Shown: positions 24,468 through 33,220 of the stretch, one piece after another
How positions within the stretch are numbered: the first letter of the stretch is position 1
Layout: the number at the start of each line of letters is the position of its first letter
Origin: UBA11606 sp965243715
Lineage (GTDB): Bacteria > Actinomycetota > Acidimicrobiia > Acidimicrobiales > Aldehydirespiratoraceae
Assembly: GCA_965243715.1 (NCBI GenBank)
Contig: CBDEVU010000007.1
Coordinates: 213,785 to 277,784 of the forward strand
Direction of reading: 5' to 3'
Length of the DNA: 64,000 nucleotides
Program-made: the position numbers and the translations under genes
The notes under the pieces: generated by a model
Databases searched by the model: none
Told to the model about the DNA's origin: nothing
What the model saw: the letters and a program-made list of their open reading frames with translations, nothing else

Positions 24468-25459
24468 CACCAATGCCGCAAATCAATCGGCAAAACGTCG
24501 ATGACTTCTGGGCCGTCGACTAGCCACATCACTTCGTGGCGGGCCACCGTCGGATCGAGGTGGGCGGGGGCCATTCTGATGCGATCATTGAGAGTGATCG
24601 AGTCGGGGAAGTCGGCCACGACCGTGGTGTGTTCGTCGCTCACAATGAAGATCTCGCCGTTGGGCCAGTGGGGGTTCCCGTGGTCCATACCCAAGGCCTT
24701 CAACCCGCCGTTGACGACCTGCCAACCCTTGGGACTGGTGGAGATCACGGAACACTCGAGAAAGATCGCCTGAACGAAAGGCAGATCGAGGGTTGCGTAT
24801 TGGGTGTCGCCCAGCAAGAACGTGCCCGCTTGAATCTCCGTGGCCCACGTGTTCGTGTCGTAGGTGCCGGTACCACCGGCGGAGATAATGTCGCCGCCCA
24901 CGGCAGTAGCCGCCATCAGCAGATCAGCCATCGACTCCTCGACCCGACGGACCCGTTGGACGCGATCTTTAACCATCATCAGGTGACCCTCGTAACCCAT
25001 CACGCCCCGCACATGGAGGCCACGCGAACGAGCCTGATCCGCCAGACGTCCCGCCGCGGCCGGATCGCAACCCCCGCGGGGCAGACCAACCTCGACGTCG
25101 ATCAGCACCTCTTCTACGCCGGCGGTAGCGGCTCGTTGGATACCGAACTCAGAGTCAACAGCGAGCGTGACCCGAGCGTCGACCGCGGCCAGACGATCTA
25201 GCAAGTCCGGATCAAGTACCTCATTGGCGAGGAGCAGATCGTCGCCGAGGCCCGCGTCGGCTAGGCCTTCGACTTCGCGCACCGTCGCACACGTGAAGCC
25301 ACGGTGTCCGGCGCTAGCTAGGCGGCGGGCCAGCGCTGTACACTTGAAGGCCTTGACGTGGGGGCGCAGGCGCTCACCGGGAAGGGTTTCTCCGATGGTT
25401 TGGATGTTGTGGTCAAGCGCGGCGCGCTCAACGACTAACGCCGGAGTCGGAATCGCCAT
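24467..25459 (-). CDS. Fold-type III PLP enzyme, D-threonine aldolase / D-serine dehydratase-like
   Basis: 330 residues. The N-terminal alanine-racemase-like barrel has the PLP lysine in LRPHVKAFKC (about 32-41). The C-terminal metal site reads APAHLDPTVARHE, an H-x-D pair as in metal-dependent D-threonine aldolases, whereas D-serine dehydratases have H-x-C. It therefore probably cleaves a D-beta-hydroxy-amino acid to glycine and an aldehyde, or acts on a similar D-amino acid. Neighbours are alanine dehydrogenase upstream and a lactone oxidase downstream. ATG at 25459 is used; TTG one codon earlier is possible. Confidence 0.85.
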   Translation of the reverse strand: MAIPTPALVVERAALDHNIQTIGETLPGERLRPHVKAFKCTALARRLASAGHRGFTCATVREVEGLADAGLGDDLLLANEVLDPDLLDRLAAVDARVTLAVDSEFGIQRAATAGVEEVLIDVEVGLPRGGCDPAAAGRLADQARSRGLHVRGVMGYEGHLMMVKDRVQRVRRVEESMADLLMAATAVGGDIISAGGTGTYDTNTWATEIQAGTFLLGDTQYATLDLPFVQAIFLECSVISTSPKGWQVVNGGLKALGMDHGNPHWPNGEIFIVSDEHTTVVADFPDSITLNDRIRMAPAHLDPTVARHEVMWLVDGPEVIDVLPIDLRHW

Positions 25460-25487
25460 CAAGTCACCGTACTAGTAGCAGCGAAGC

Positions 25488-26615
25488 TCAGCCATAGACC
25501 TGCTCCAGAGCGCTTAGTGGATCGACATAGTTGAGATTCTGGGCCTGCGCGACATGGCTTTCGGTGACTAGGCCACCGCAGAGGTTCAACCCTCCTAGCA
25601 GATGCGGGTCGGCGAGAAGGGCAGCTTGAGGGCCACGGTCGGCGAGGGCAAGAGTAAACGGCAAGGTCGCGTTGTTGAGGGCGTAGGTAGAGGTACGGGG
25701 AACGGCGCCGGGCATGTTGGCCACGCAGTAGTGAACGACATCGTCGATGACATAGGTCGGCTCGGCGTGGGTAGTCGGGCGAGACGTCTCAAAGCATCCT
25801 CCTTGGTCGATGGCCACGTCGACCAAAACCGAACCCGGCTTCATCTGTCTCACCATGTCGGCCGTCACCAACTTAGGGGCGGTCGCCCCCTTCAGCAGAA
25901 CCGCTCCGATCACTAGGTCGGCGGCTAGGACTAGCTCCTCGAGCGCACCCCGCGTGGAGTAAACCGTCTCGAGTTCAGCCCCGAAGCGACGGGCCAGACG
26001 ATCGAGCACTTCGAGGCTGCGGTCAAGCACCGTGACTTGCGAGCCCAAACCAATGGCCATCTCGATGGCATTCTCGCCGACCACCCCACCGCCGATCACC
26101 ACGGTGAGCGCGGAAGCCACACCGGGGACGCCGCCGAGGAGCAAGCCCGCGCCGCCGTTGGGCGCCTCGAGGCAGGTGGCCCCAGCTTGAATCGACATCC
26201 GGCCAGCCACCTGGCTCATCGGCGCCAGCAACGGAAGACCGCCCGCCGCGTCGGTCACGGTCTCGTAGGCAATACAGGTCGCCCCGCTCGCCATCAACTC
26301 GTCGGTCTGGGGAACATCGGGAGCCAGATGCAGATAGGCGAAGAGCACTTGATCGCCGCGCAACATTGCCCGTTCCGCCGTTTGGGGTTCCTTGACTTTG
26401 ACGATCATCTCGGCCGCCGTAAACACGGTTGTCGCGTCGGCGCCGATCGTTGCGCCAGCCGTTTGGTAGTCAATGTCTGGAGCCCCGATGCCGATGCCCG
26501 CTCCGGTCTCAAGCATCACGGAGTGTCCGTGCGCCACCAGTTCGCGAACCCCGGTCGGGGTGAGTCCAACGCGCCGCTCGGCCACTTTGACTTCCTTAGG
26601 CACACCGATTTTCAT
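25488..26615 (-). CDS. ald: Alanine dehydrogenase
   Basis: Reversible NAD-dependent oxidative deamination of L-alanine to pyruvate and ammonia. 375 residues, close to mycobacterial Ald (371). It begins MKIGVPKEVKVAERRVGLTP; the pyruvate-binding Lys75 (VKVKEP) and catalytic His96 (AYLHLAP) fall at the same numbers as in Mycobacterium tuberculosis Ald. NAD motif VIGGGVVGENAIEMA; signature region VVHYCVANMPGAVPRTSTYA. ATG at 26615 with GGGAG 8 nt upstream. It lies 61 nt downstream of the MFS gene and 28 nt before the D-threonine-aldolase-like gene, suggesting an amino-acid catabolic unit. Confidence 0.95.
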   Translation of the reverse strand: MKIGVPKEVKVAERRVGLTPTGVRELVAHGHSVMLETGAGIGIGAPDIDYQTAGATIGADATTVFTAAEMIVKVKEPQTAERAMLRGDQVLFAYLHLAPDVPQTDELMASGATCIAYETVTDAAGGLPLLAPMSQVAGRMSIQAGATCLEAPNGGAGLLLGGVPGVASALTVVIGGGVVGENAIEMAIGLGSQVTVLDRSLEVLDRLARRFGAELETVYSTRGALEELVLAADLVIGAVLLKGATAPKLVTADMVRQMKPGSVLVDVAIDQGGCFETSRPTTHAEPTYVIDDVVHYCVANMPGAVPRTSTYALNNATLPFTLALADRGPQAALLADPHLLGGLNLCGGLVTESHVAQAQNLNYVDPLSALEQVYG

Positions 26616-26676
26616 AAATACTTCTCCCGTGATAGAACAACCGAGGATCTAACCGACCCCGTTCGCAGTTTACTCG

Positions 26677-27864
26677 TCATAGTCGGCGAGGTAGGTAACT
26701 CGACGCCCACGCGGTGACGAGGGCCGCCGCACTTAGCACGAAGTAGAAAACCCAGAACGGGGCGATCAACAGAGTTAGGGCGGCTGCCCCCGGCCCGGCC
26801 ATGGAAGACATCTCGCGGTAAGACGAAAATACTGTCATCATCGCCGTGCGTTCGCGTGGCTTCACCGTGCGCATAAAAGGAATATTGCCGAGTACATCGA
26901 GCCATGTGGCCCCCAGAGCACCAGTAATCCAAAAGACCATGCCGTACGTTTCTGCTTCTCCCACCGCCCCAAGCGCCGCGGTAGATACTGCTATAAGCAA
27001 GAAGCCGACTACGATGACCGCTCTGGTGCTGGTGCGATCAACGACTCGCAGCACTAACGGACTCAGCAACAACAGGGCCGCGACCACAGCAACAATTCCG
27101 CCCGCGGTCCACTGCGGCAAGCCTGCCTCCAGCGCGTAAAGCGGGGCGTAGATGAACAGCGAGACCCAAAAGGTCCCCCGCACGAGCGTTATGAGGTAGG
27201 CGATACGAAGGTAGCGCTGGCGAAAGTAGCGTGGGATGTTCTCCAACGGACTCGGCGCTCGACTCTTCGGCGTGGAGAGGGCCGGGTTGTCCCCCAAGCG
27301 GATCACCCAGAAGTAACCCAAGGCCAACAGGGAAACCCCGCCAGAGAGCCAAAATGGCAGGGTTTCGCTCACCTCGGTATAGATAAAGATTGAGACCAGC
27401 GGCCCAACCATCCAGGCCACCCCGCTGTGGACCATGCGTCGACTCTCGTTTCGAGCCAACTCCCGCTTGCCGATGTAGTCCATGATGAACAGTGAGATGC
27501 ACACGGCGAAGATCGCAGCCTCGGCGCTGATCAGTCCAATGGCGAGGGCCAGGGTCGGGCCGTTGGAGACTACCGCTATGAGGTTGGCCCCAACGAACGC
27601 GGCGAACGCCAGCGTTACGACCCACCGCCGAGCCATCCACGACTCGAGGCGCCCCACGTTGAGCGTCGCCGCGAGGGCAATAAACGACCCGGCAAAAAAG
27701 GCGTTCGTTACCGCTGCTTTGGACTCCAAGGCTGAGAGTGCAGCGAGTGGGAGCACGGTGACCGCCATCGACCGGGCGAGCCCCTCCAACCCTCCGAGCC
27801 GGGCCAGCGCACGGCCTCGGTCGTCGCGGATGACTTGGTTAATCGCATGGGGCCGATTGAACAA
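26677..27864 (-). CDS. Major facilitator superfamily transporter
   Basis: 395 residues with about 11-12 hydrophobic segments (for example AIFAVCISLFIMDYIG, GGIVAVVAALLLLSPLVL and WVFYFVLSAAALVTAWASSY). Cytosolic loops are basic (RRWVV, PRYFRQRYLR). No specific substrate signature was recognised. The TTG at 27864 is the apparent start with a GAGAGGG about 10 nt upstream. It is 50 nt after the molybdopterin oxidoreductase gene in the same direction, so it may carry a substrate or product of that complex, or belong with alanine dehydrogenase. Confidence 0.82.
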   Translation of the reverse strand: MFNRPHAINQVIRDDRGRALARLGGLEGLARSMAVTVLPLAALSALESKAAVTNAFFAGSFIALAATLNVGRLESWMARRWVVTLAFAAFVGANLIAVVSNGPTLALAIGLISAEAAIFAVCISLFIMDYIGKRELARNESRRMVHSGVAWMVGPLVSIFIYTEVSETLPFWLSGGVSLLALGYFWVIRLGDNPALSTPKSRAPSPLENIPRYFRQRYLRIAYLITLVRGTFWVSLFIYAPLYALEAGLPQWTAGGIVAVVAALLLLSPLVLRVVDRTSTRAVIVVGFLLIAVSTAALGAVGEAETYGMVFWITGALGATWLDVLGNIPFMRTVKPRERTAMMTVFSSYREMSSMAGPGAAALTLLIAPFWVFYFVLSAAALVTAWASSYLPRRL

Positions 27865-27914
27865 TACGTTCTAGCCCTCTCCGACAGTGTCTGAGGCGAC
27901 ACGGACGTCACCCA

Positions 27915-30749
27915 CTAGCCGAGGTGATACATCGGCGCGGCGGGCTTGAGCGGTCGGGAATACCACAGCGGACGTCGGAGCCCGTCGGGACCTGGGGCGG
28001 GGCGGGTGTGGGCCATCCAATCGAGGTAAGCCTGTCGTGATTTGGCCGTATCGACCTCCACATCGCCGTACTGATCGTCGGATTCGGCCGGGGTAACAGT
28101 GACCCGCTGGTGCCAGCAATGCATGCCGGAAACGGGATCGGGTTGCACCGCGAAGGTCAGGTTCTGATGCACTCCCGAATCGTGCCACCAGATGCGCTCG
28201 GTGTCGGCATCGTTGGACTTCCACTTGCGAACCCCGTCGGTACGCCTGAGCTTCCACAACGTAGCGTCCTGAGTTATCTCCGCTTGGCCGGCACCCCACG
28301 AGCGAGCCTGGTCGGTTTCGAGACGCCAGCGGCCCATGTGATGAGAGGCCGCCACCACGCCGGGACGGATGCCTTCGGTGCGCCACGCCCGGATCACGAA
28401 GTGGCCGATACGGGTGGTGATTCGAACCAGACCGTTCTCGTCGATGTTTAGCTTCTCGGCGTCCTCGGGGTGAATCCAGAGCGGATGACGGTGGCTCAGT
28501 TCGTTAAGCCACTTCGAGTTGCTGGAGCGGGTATGGATCAGCGTGGGGATGCGAAACGTCGGCAACAAGATGCGTTCGTTGCCCGCTAAGTCGAGAGTTT
28601 CATGATGGACGTGGGAAGGAATCCAGGTCGGGGTGGCGTATTCGGGCCAACCCCACTCCTTGAGCGTGGAGGAAAACAGCTCCAACTTGCGAGACGGGGT
28701 GGGGAATCCTTCCTTGACTTCACCGTCGATCTCAACTCCGGGCGAGCCGTCGCCGAGTGGGGCCAAGGCAATCTCGTCGAGACCCTCAGCCGTTCCATCC
28801 CAAGTGCCGATGGTGCCGGGCTGGCGATAGACACCTTGGTCGTCTTTTACACAACCTTCGATGGCTGCGGGCGAAACGAGGCGCTCATATGGTGTGACGA
28901 CATCGCCAGGCACCGCGTAGCTGCCCACGTCGCGCATGTATTCGAGCGGGGTCTTCTCGGCGCGGGCCGCTTCTTGGGCCAGACCGGGCACCGACTCGGC
29001 AAACAACGTGGCGTAGTACTCGTCGACGGTGATCGGCGTGCCGGGCCGTTCAGTGGACTCAAACCATTGGCGAATACCACGGGCACCGTCGGGATCGATG
29101 TGCCAGGAAAGGTCGATCAGAAACTCGTTCTCTTCCCAGACCTCGCCCGGGTTGAACTCGTGAGTGCGACTCTCGTGGGTGATTTCTTCGCCGCGAATTT
29201 CGGCGTAGCGCCGCAGCACGGGTTGGCGGAAACCAATCCAGCGGCCCGCGTGGGTCTCGAAGCTGGCCAGATCGTGGCGTTCGGTACCGACTCCCATCGG
29301 CAGGACGTAATCGGCGAACCAGGCGGTTTCGGACCATGTTGGGGTGAGCGCGACATGGCACTTCACCTTGTTTTGGTCCTTCAACGCCTCCAGCCAAGTA
29401 AACCCGTCCGGGTTGGTCCAGATCGGGTTATAGACGCGGCTGAAGTAGACGTCGAGGCTACCTCGGCCCTCGTTGAGGAAATGAGGCAAGAGGATCGACA
29501 TCTCGTGATGAGAGAGCGGGAACTCCTGGGGCCAGGTCAGTTCGTTCCACTGATGCAACTCCGGCGCCCCTTTGGGTTGGCGGGGCTTGAATTTGTTCCA
29601 CCCCGCGCCGCTCGTGCCACCCACCGTGGCGACCGACCCGGTAAGGACGTTCAGGAAGAACAAACAGCGCGCCGTTTGCCAACCACCCAGGTTGCCCGCC
29701 GCGGAGGCGCGCCAATTGTGGGAGGCAAACTTGGTTGGATGCTCGCCGATGAGTTCGGCGATGTCGCGAATCTGAGCCGCGTTAATGCCACAGACTTCCT
29801 CGGCCCGCTCTGGGGTGTACTCGGCGTATTCATCGAGCCAGGCTAGTTTCAGCGAAGCAAACTCGACCGGTAGATCGGGGCGGGTCTCGCGCAGGTAGGT
29901 TTCCCAGTTCACCCAGCGGCGCACGAACTCTTGGTGCCAGTCATTACTTTCGATAAGCAACCGGGCGATGGTGAGTAGCAGGAACGGTTCGGTGCCCGGC
30001 CAGGTGGGCAACCAGTGATCGGCCTTGGAGCCAGTGTTTGATAGCCGCGGATCGACACAGATCACTGTGGCGCCCTTGCCTTGAGCTTCGATGATGCGTT
30101 GGGCGTGCGGGTTGAAGTAGTGACCGGCCTCGAGGTGTGAGGAGATCAAGAAAATGACTTCGGCGTTGGCAAAATCAGCCGACGGACGGTCGTGCCCCAT
30201 CCAACTTTGGTAGCCCATACGAGCATTCGACGAGCAGATGTTGGTGTGGCTGTTATGGCCGTCGACGCCCCACGCTTTGAGGACCCGTTCGGCATACCCG
30301 TCCTCCCCCGCCCGCCCAACGTGATACATCACGCCGTCGTGGCGGCCAGCGTCTAGCGCCACGCCGATGCGGTGGGCGATGTCGGTGAGTGCTTCTGACC
30401 AGGTCACCTTCTCCCAACGGCCGCTACCGCGCTCGCCGACCCGGCGCAACGGGTGGAGGATGCGTTCGGGGTCATATACCTGATTAAGCGTGGCCGGACC
30501 CTTGGCACAATTGCGGCCCCGACTCGCCGGATGGAGCGGATTACCTTCAATTTTGTCGATCTCGCCGGTGTCGTGATTGACGTAAGCGAGCAGGCCGCAC
30601 GCCGCCTCACAGTTGAAGCACGTAGTCGGGATGAGGCAGTGATGCTCTTCGGCCCGGTTAGGCCAAGCCTGTGGGTTGAGGGAGGTGACGTCGTGCCAAT
30701 CCTCGTGCGGAGGGTACGGGCGGAGGGGGCCATGATTGAGGTCAGTCAT
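27915..30749 (-). CDS. Molybdopterin-dependent oxidoreductase, catalytic subunit (DMSO reductase superfamily)
   Basis: 944 residues. N-terminal [4Fe-4S] motif: Cys44, Cys47, Cys51 and Cys81 (TTCFNCEAACG to GRNCAKG). The molybdenum ligand is probably Cys172 in THTNICSSNARMGYQ-like context (NICSSNARMG), as in formate dehydrogenases and polysulfide/thiosulfate reductases. The C-terminal MGD-binding domain has HRHPLWIHPEDAEKLNID and HHMGRW. There is no twin-arginine signal at the N-terminus (MTDLNHGPLRPYP), so a cytoplasmic enzyme is predicted. Its partner, 15 nt upstream, is a ferredoxin/NrfD fusion. The substrate (formate, sulfur compound or other) cannot be fixed from the sequence. Confidence 0.9.
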   Translation of the reverse strand: MTDLNHGPLRPYPPHEDWHDVTSLNPQAWPNRAEEHHCLIPTTCFNCEAACGLLAYVNHDTGEIDKIEGNPLHPASRGRNCAKGPATLNQVYDPERILHPLRRVGERGSGRWEKVTWSEALTDIAHRIGVALDAGRHDGVMYHVGRAGEDGYAERVLKAWGVDGHNSHTNICSSNARMGYQSWMGHDRPSADFANAEVIFLISSHLEAGHYFNPHAQRIIEAQGKGATVICVDPRLSNTGSKADHWLPTWPGTEPFLLLTIARLLIESNDWHQEFVRRWVNWETYLRETRPDLPVEFASLKLAWLDEYAEYTPERAEEVCGINAAQIRDIAELIGEHPTKFASHNWRASAAGNLGGWQTARCLFFLNVLTGSVATVGGTSGAGWNKFKPRQPKGAPELHQWNELTWPQEFPLSHHEMSILLPHFLNEGRGSLDVYFSRVYNPIWTNPDGFTWLEALKDQNKVKCHVALTPTWSETAWFADYVLPMGVGTERHDLASFETHAGRWIGFRQPVLRRYAEIRGEEITHESRTHEFNPGEVWEENEFLIDLSWHIDPDGARGIRQWFESTERPGTPITVDEYYATLFAESVPGLAQEAARAEKTPLEYMRDVGSYAVPGDVVTPYERLVSPAAIEGCVKDDQGVYRQPGTIGTWDGTAEGLDEIALAPLGDGSPGVEIDGEVKEGFPTPSRKLELFSSTLKEWGWPEYATPTWIPSHVHHETLDLAGNERILLPTFRIPTLIHTRSSNSKWLNELSHRHPLWIHPEDAEKLNIDENGLVRITTRIGHFVIRAWRTEGIRPGVVAASHHMGRWRLETDQARSWGAGQAEITQDATLWKLRRTDGVRKWKSNDADTERIWWHDSGVHQNLTFAVQPDPVSGMHCWHQRVTVTPAESDDQYGDVEVDTAKSRQAYLDWMAHTRPAPGPDGLRRPLWYSRPLKPAAPMYHLG

Positions 30750-30764
30750 CAGGGTGGAGGACTC

Positions 30765-32276
30765 CTAGGAAAGCGGCACGGACTGACCGGCGCGAACGAA
30801 TGAATCTTCATACGACCACATTCCGCCGATCGCCGCGATACCCGCTGCAGCAGGCAGGAGCGGTCCCGATTCGGTGATGAGGGTAATAATGACGAGGGCG
30901 GCGGGCAGGAGCAAGCCGACTAGGACGCCGATACGGAACCGAGTGCGGTAGGTGCCAGCCGTCATCTGATGAATCGCCGCCTCAACGTGGGGCGTACCCG
31001 CTGAGCTGACTTCCACAGCAACTAGCGAAGCGGTGGCGAGGGCGCCGCCCAGCAACGACCAGCGAACCGGGTTGGTGGCGGGCAGGTCCATGAACAGGTC
31101 CATGATCGCGTAGCTCGCGCCTCCCGCTGTCACCGTCTGCGCCAGCAATGTCGGCAACAAGAGCGGGGTCTGCCACAAATCTCGGCCCTCACACTGGCCA
31201 AACAACATGGCGGTGTAGCCCGCGGTACCTGCCGCGAGCACCACTGTGGGGATAGCGATGACCTTGATCAAAGTCTCGTTCTCGGTGAGTCCCGCTACCC
31301 ACCAAACGGCAACGCAGAGGGCAAAACCCATAAGAATATACGCCCCCTTGACCAGCCAGGATTCCCAACTGCCTCTAGTGATGAGGTAATGGAAACGGGT
31401 GGGCTGCTTGAGGTCGGCGATCAACAAGATGCCGGTGAGGCCGAGGAAGGCGCCCGCGATCATCGGGGGAACTATCCCCACGGCGGCCTGTTCGCGACCG
31501 TGTCCCATAAGGACGAACAGGGCGGCCACCAACATGACCCCCGCGGCGATACCTTTGGTGACGAGATAGCCCGAGACTTTCGCTTTCCAAGTCATCGGGT
31601 GTGGGGTGGTGTAGGCGGTGCGAGCAATCACCCCAGGTGACCCCACGGGCATAGTCGGGTGATGGGGAGTAGTGTCGGCCCAGATCAGGCCATCGTTGGC
31701 GATAGCGGTCCGGAGGGGATTGAGCGACGCCTGATCGGCGCCACGGTAGTACACCTTCGGATTCGTCCCCTGTTCGGGTGAGCGCACGGCAACATCTTCG
31801 CTAGCAATGATCTTGGTGGCCTCGTTGAACGGATTATCGAGATCGGCGACCACGATGGCGTGGGTGGGACAGACCACAACGCACGATGGCTCAAGGCCGA
31901 CCTCCACCCGGTGGTTGCAGAAGTTGCACTTCTGGGCTGTGTTGGTGGCCGGATTGATGTACAGCGCGTCGTAGGGACAGGCGTTCATGCAACCCTTGCA
32001 ACCAATGCAGTGATCGTCGTTGAAGTCGACCACGCCGTTATCGGCTCGGTAAAGTGCGTTGGTCGGACAAATCGACATGCATGGGGCGTCTTCGCATTGG
32101 TTGCAGCGCATGACCGAGAAGTGGCGGCTGACGTTCGGGAAGGAACCCGTCTCTATGTATTTTACCCAGGTGCGGTTCACCCCTAGGGGTACATCGTGTT
32201 CGCTTTTGCACGCCACAGTGCAAGCGTGACAGCCAATGCACGATTCGCTGTCTAGTAGGAATCCCAGTCTGGTCAC
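30765..32276 (-). CDS. Fusion of a four-cluster ferredoxin subunit (DmsB/PhsB type) to an NrfD/PsrC-like membrane anchor
   Basis: 503 residues. The N-terminal part has 16 cysteines in four groups (13/16/19/23, 58/61/66/70, 90/93/96/100, 117/120/132/136), enough for four [4Fe-4S] clusters. From about residue 230 to the end there are eight or more hydrophobic segments (GIAAGVMLVAALFVLMG, AGAFLGLTGILLIADL and others) as in NrfD-type quinone-interacting anchors, including a conserved-looking ADLKQPTRFHYL. Electron-transfer plus membrane subunits are thus one polypeptide, normally two genes. GTG at 32276 follows GGAGGGGAG. It transfers electrons between the quinone pool and the molybdoenzyme encoded next. 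Confidence 0.9.
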   Translation of the reverse strand: MTRLGFLLDSESCIGCHACTVACKSEHDVPLGVNRTWVKYIETGSFPNVSRHFSVMRCNQCEDAPCMSICPTNALYRADNGVVDFNDDHCIGCKGCMNACPYDALYINPATNTAQKCNFCNHRVEVGLEPSCVVVCPTHAIVVADLDNPFNEATKIIASEDVAVRSPEQGTNPKVYYRGADQASLNPLRTAIANDGLIWADTTPHHPTMPVGSPGVIARTAYTTPHPMTWKAKVSGYLVTKGIAAGVMLVAALFVLMGHGREQAAVGIVPPMIAGAFLGLTGILLIADLKQPTRFHYLITRGSWESWLVKGAYILMGFALCVAVWWVAGLTENETLIKVIAIPTVVLAAGTAGYTAMLFGQCEGRDLWQTPLLLPTLLAQTVTAGGASYAIMDLFMDLPATNPVRWSLLGGALATASLVAVEVSSAGTPHVEAAIHQMTAGTYRTRFRIGVLVGLLLPAALVIITLITESGPLLPAAAGIAAIGGMWSYEDSFVRAGQSVPLS

Positions 32277-32300
32277 CCGCTCCCCTCCCGTGCCAATCCT

Positions 32301-32346
32301 ACCGTACGGTTAGAGACTAGCGCAGTATCGTTAGAGGGTCTAACCG
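32301..32346. promoter_or_regulatory. Nested inverted repeats upstream of the ferredoxin/NrfD-molybdoenzyme operon
   Basis: ACCGTACGGT (32301-32310) is a perfect palindrome. CGGTTAGA (32307-32314) is the exact complement of TCTAACCG (32339-32346), and GTTAGA-GGG-TCTAAC (32330-32344) forms a tight hairpin; GTTAGAG is also repeated directly at 32309 and 32330. In the 77-bp gap before the GTG at 32276 this looks like an operator for a dimeric regulator, though a terminator for the gene ending at 32354 is possible. Confidence 0.5.
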
Positions 32347-32353
32347 ATCGCTC

Positions 32354-33211
32354 TCAACCAGTTCCCCCGAAGGCTAGGAGGGCGGTCGCAACCATGGCGG
32401 TTACGAAACCCGCTTGGCGAACCGGAGTCAACCGTTCGCCCAAGAAAACCCGGGCCAGGAATACGGTGGCCACCGGATAGAGGGCCGACAGTACACCCAC
32501 GACCGTGAGCGATCCCCGCTGTTGGGCGTAGAGGAAGACGGCGTTCGCCGCGGTGTCGATAAAACCCACCGCTACCACGAGGAGGAGTGACGGGCGGGCC
32601 CGGGGGAACATCTGCCGCCGCTGACTAACAAAAAAGATGACCAGCGCCGACGCTGTCACCAGGCGAGCGCCAACGATCGGCCATGGGGCCGACGCGGCCT
32701 CGGTTTGGGCCAAAATCACGAACATGAAACCGAATCCGACTCCACCCAGCAGGGCCTCGCCGATCCCCGCCATGGTGATGTCGGCGTCGTCGGCCTCGTC
32801 GCCGTTCGTCGACCACGAAACTAGCCCGATAGCCAAGAAGGCAGCGCCAATACCGGCCCAAGCCGCCCAACCGAGCACATCGCCTTCCAGTAGGATTCCC
32901 CAAAGGGCCGGCACCGCGGCGGCCATGATCGCGGTGAGGGGCGCCACGACACCCATCGGACCCCGGGCCAGCCCGCGGTAAAGCAGAGCTAGGCCAACAA
33001 AACCCGCTATACCGGCGAGGCCACCCCAGCCCACATCGACGGCGCTGAACTTCCCAGCCGCGGCCACCGATACCACGGTGATGCTAGCCAATCCCACGAT
33101 GTGCGACCCGACCATGACCTCGAGGATTTTCAGTCGGCGGCCAAGTACTCCAGCTAGGAAATCACTCGTGCCAAACAAGGCCGCGGTGAGCAGGCTGAGC
33201 AGGGTAACCAC
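32354..33211 (-). CDS. EamA/DMT-family transporter
   Basis: 285 residues with ten predicted membrane segments in two EamA halves (LSLLTAALFGTSDFLAGVLG at the start, VGVLSALYPVATVFLARVFL with the typical ALYP near the second repeat's end, and GERLTPVRQAGFVTAMVATA). DMT proteins commonly export metabolites or amino acids. GTG at 33211. Last gene of the eight-gene ROK-M20-ABC-YhfX operon, 9 nt after the kinase gene; its role may be efflux of a product of that pathway. Confidence 0.87.
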   Translation of the reverse strand: MVTLLSLLTAALFGTSDFLAGVLGRRLKILEVMVGSHIVGLASITVVSVAAAGKFSAVDVGWGGLAGIAGFVGLALLYRGLARGPMGVVAPLTAIMAAAVPALWGILLEGDVLGWAAWAGIGAAFLAIGLVSWSTNGDEADDADITMAGIGEALLGGVGFGFMFVILAQTEAASAPWPIVGARLVTASALVIFFVSQRRQMFPRARPSLLLVVAVGFIDTAANAVFLYAQQRGSLTVVGVLSALYPVATVFLARVFLGERLTPVRQAGFVTAMVATALLAFGGTG

Positions 33212-33220
33212 GCCACGAGG

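Noticed and set aside
27915..30749. Naming the molybdoenzyme as formate dehydrogenase
   Set aside because: The Cys-type molybdenum ligand and cluster are compatible with several clades, and no formate-specific neighbour (such as fdhD or a formate channel) is visible in the window.
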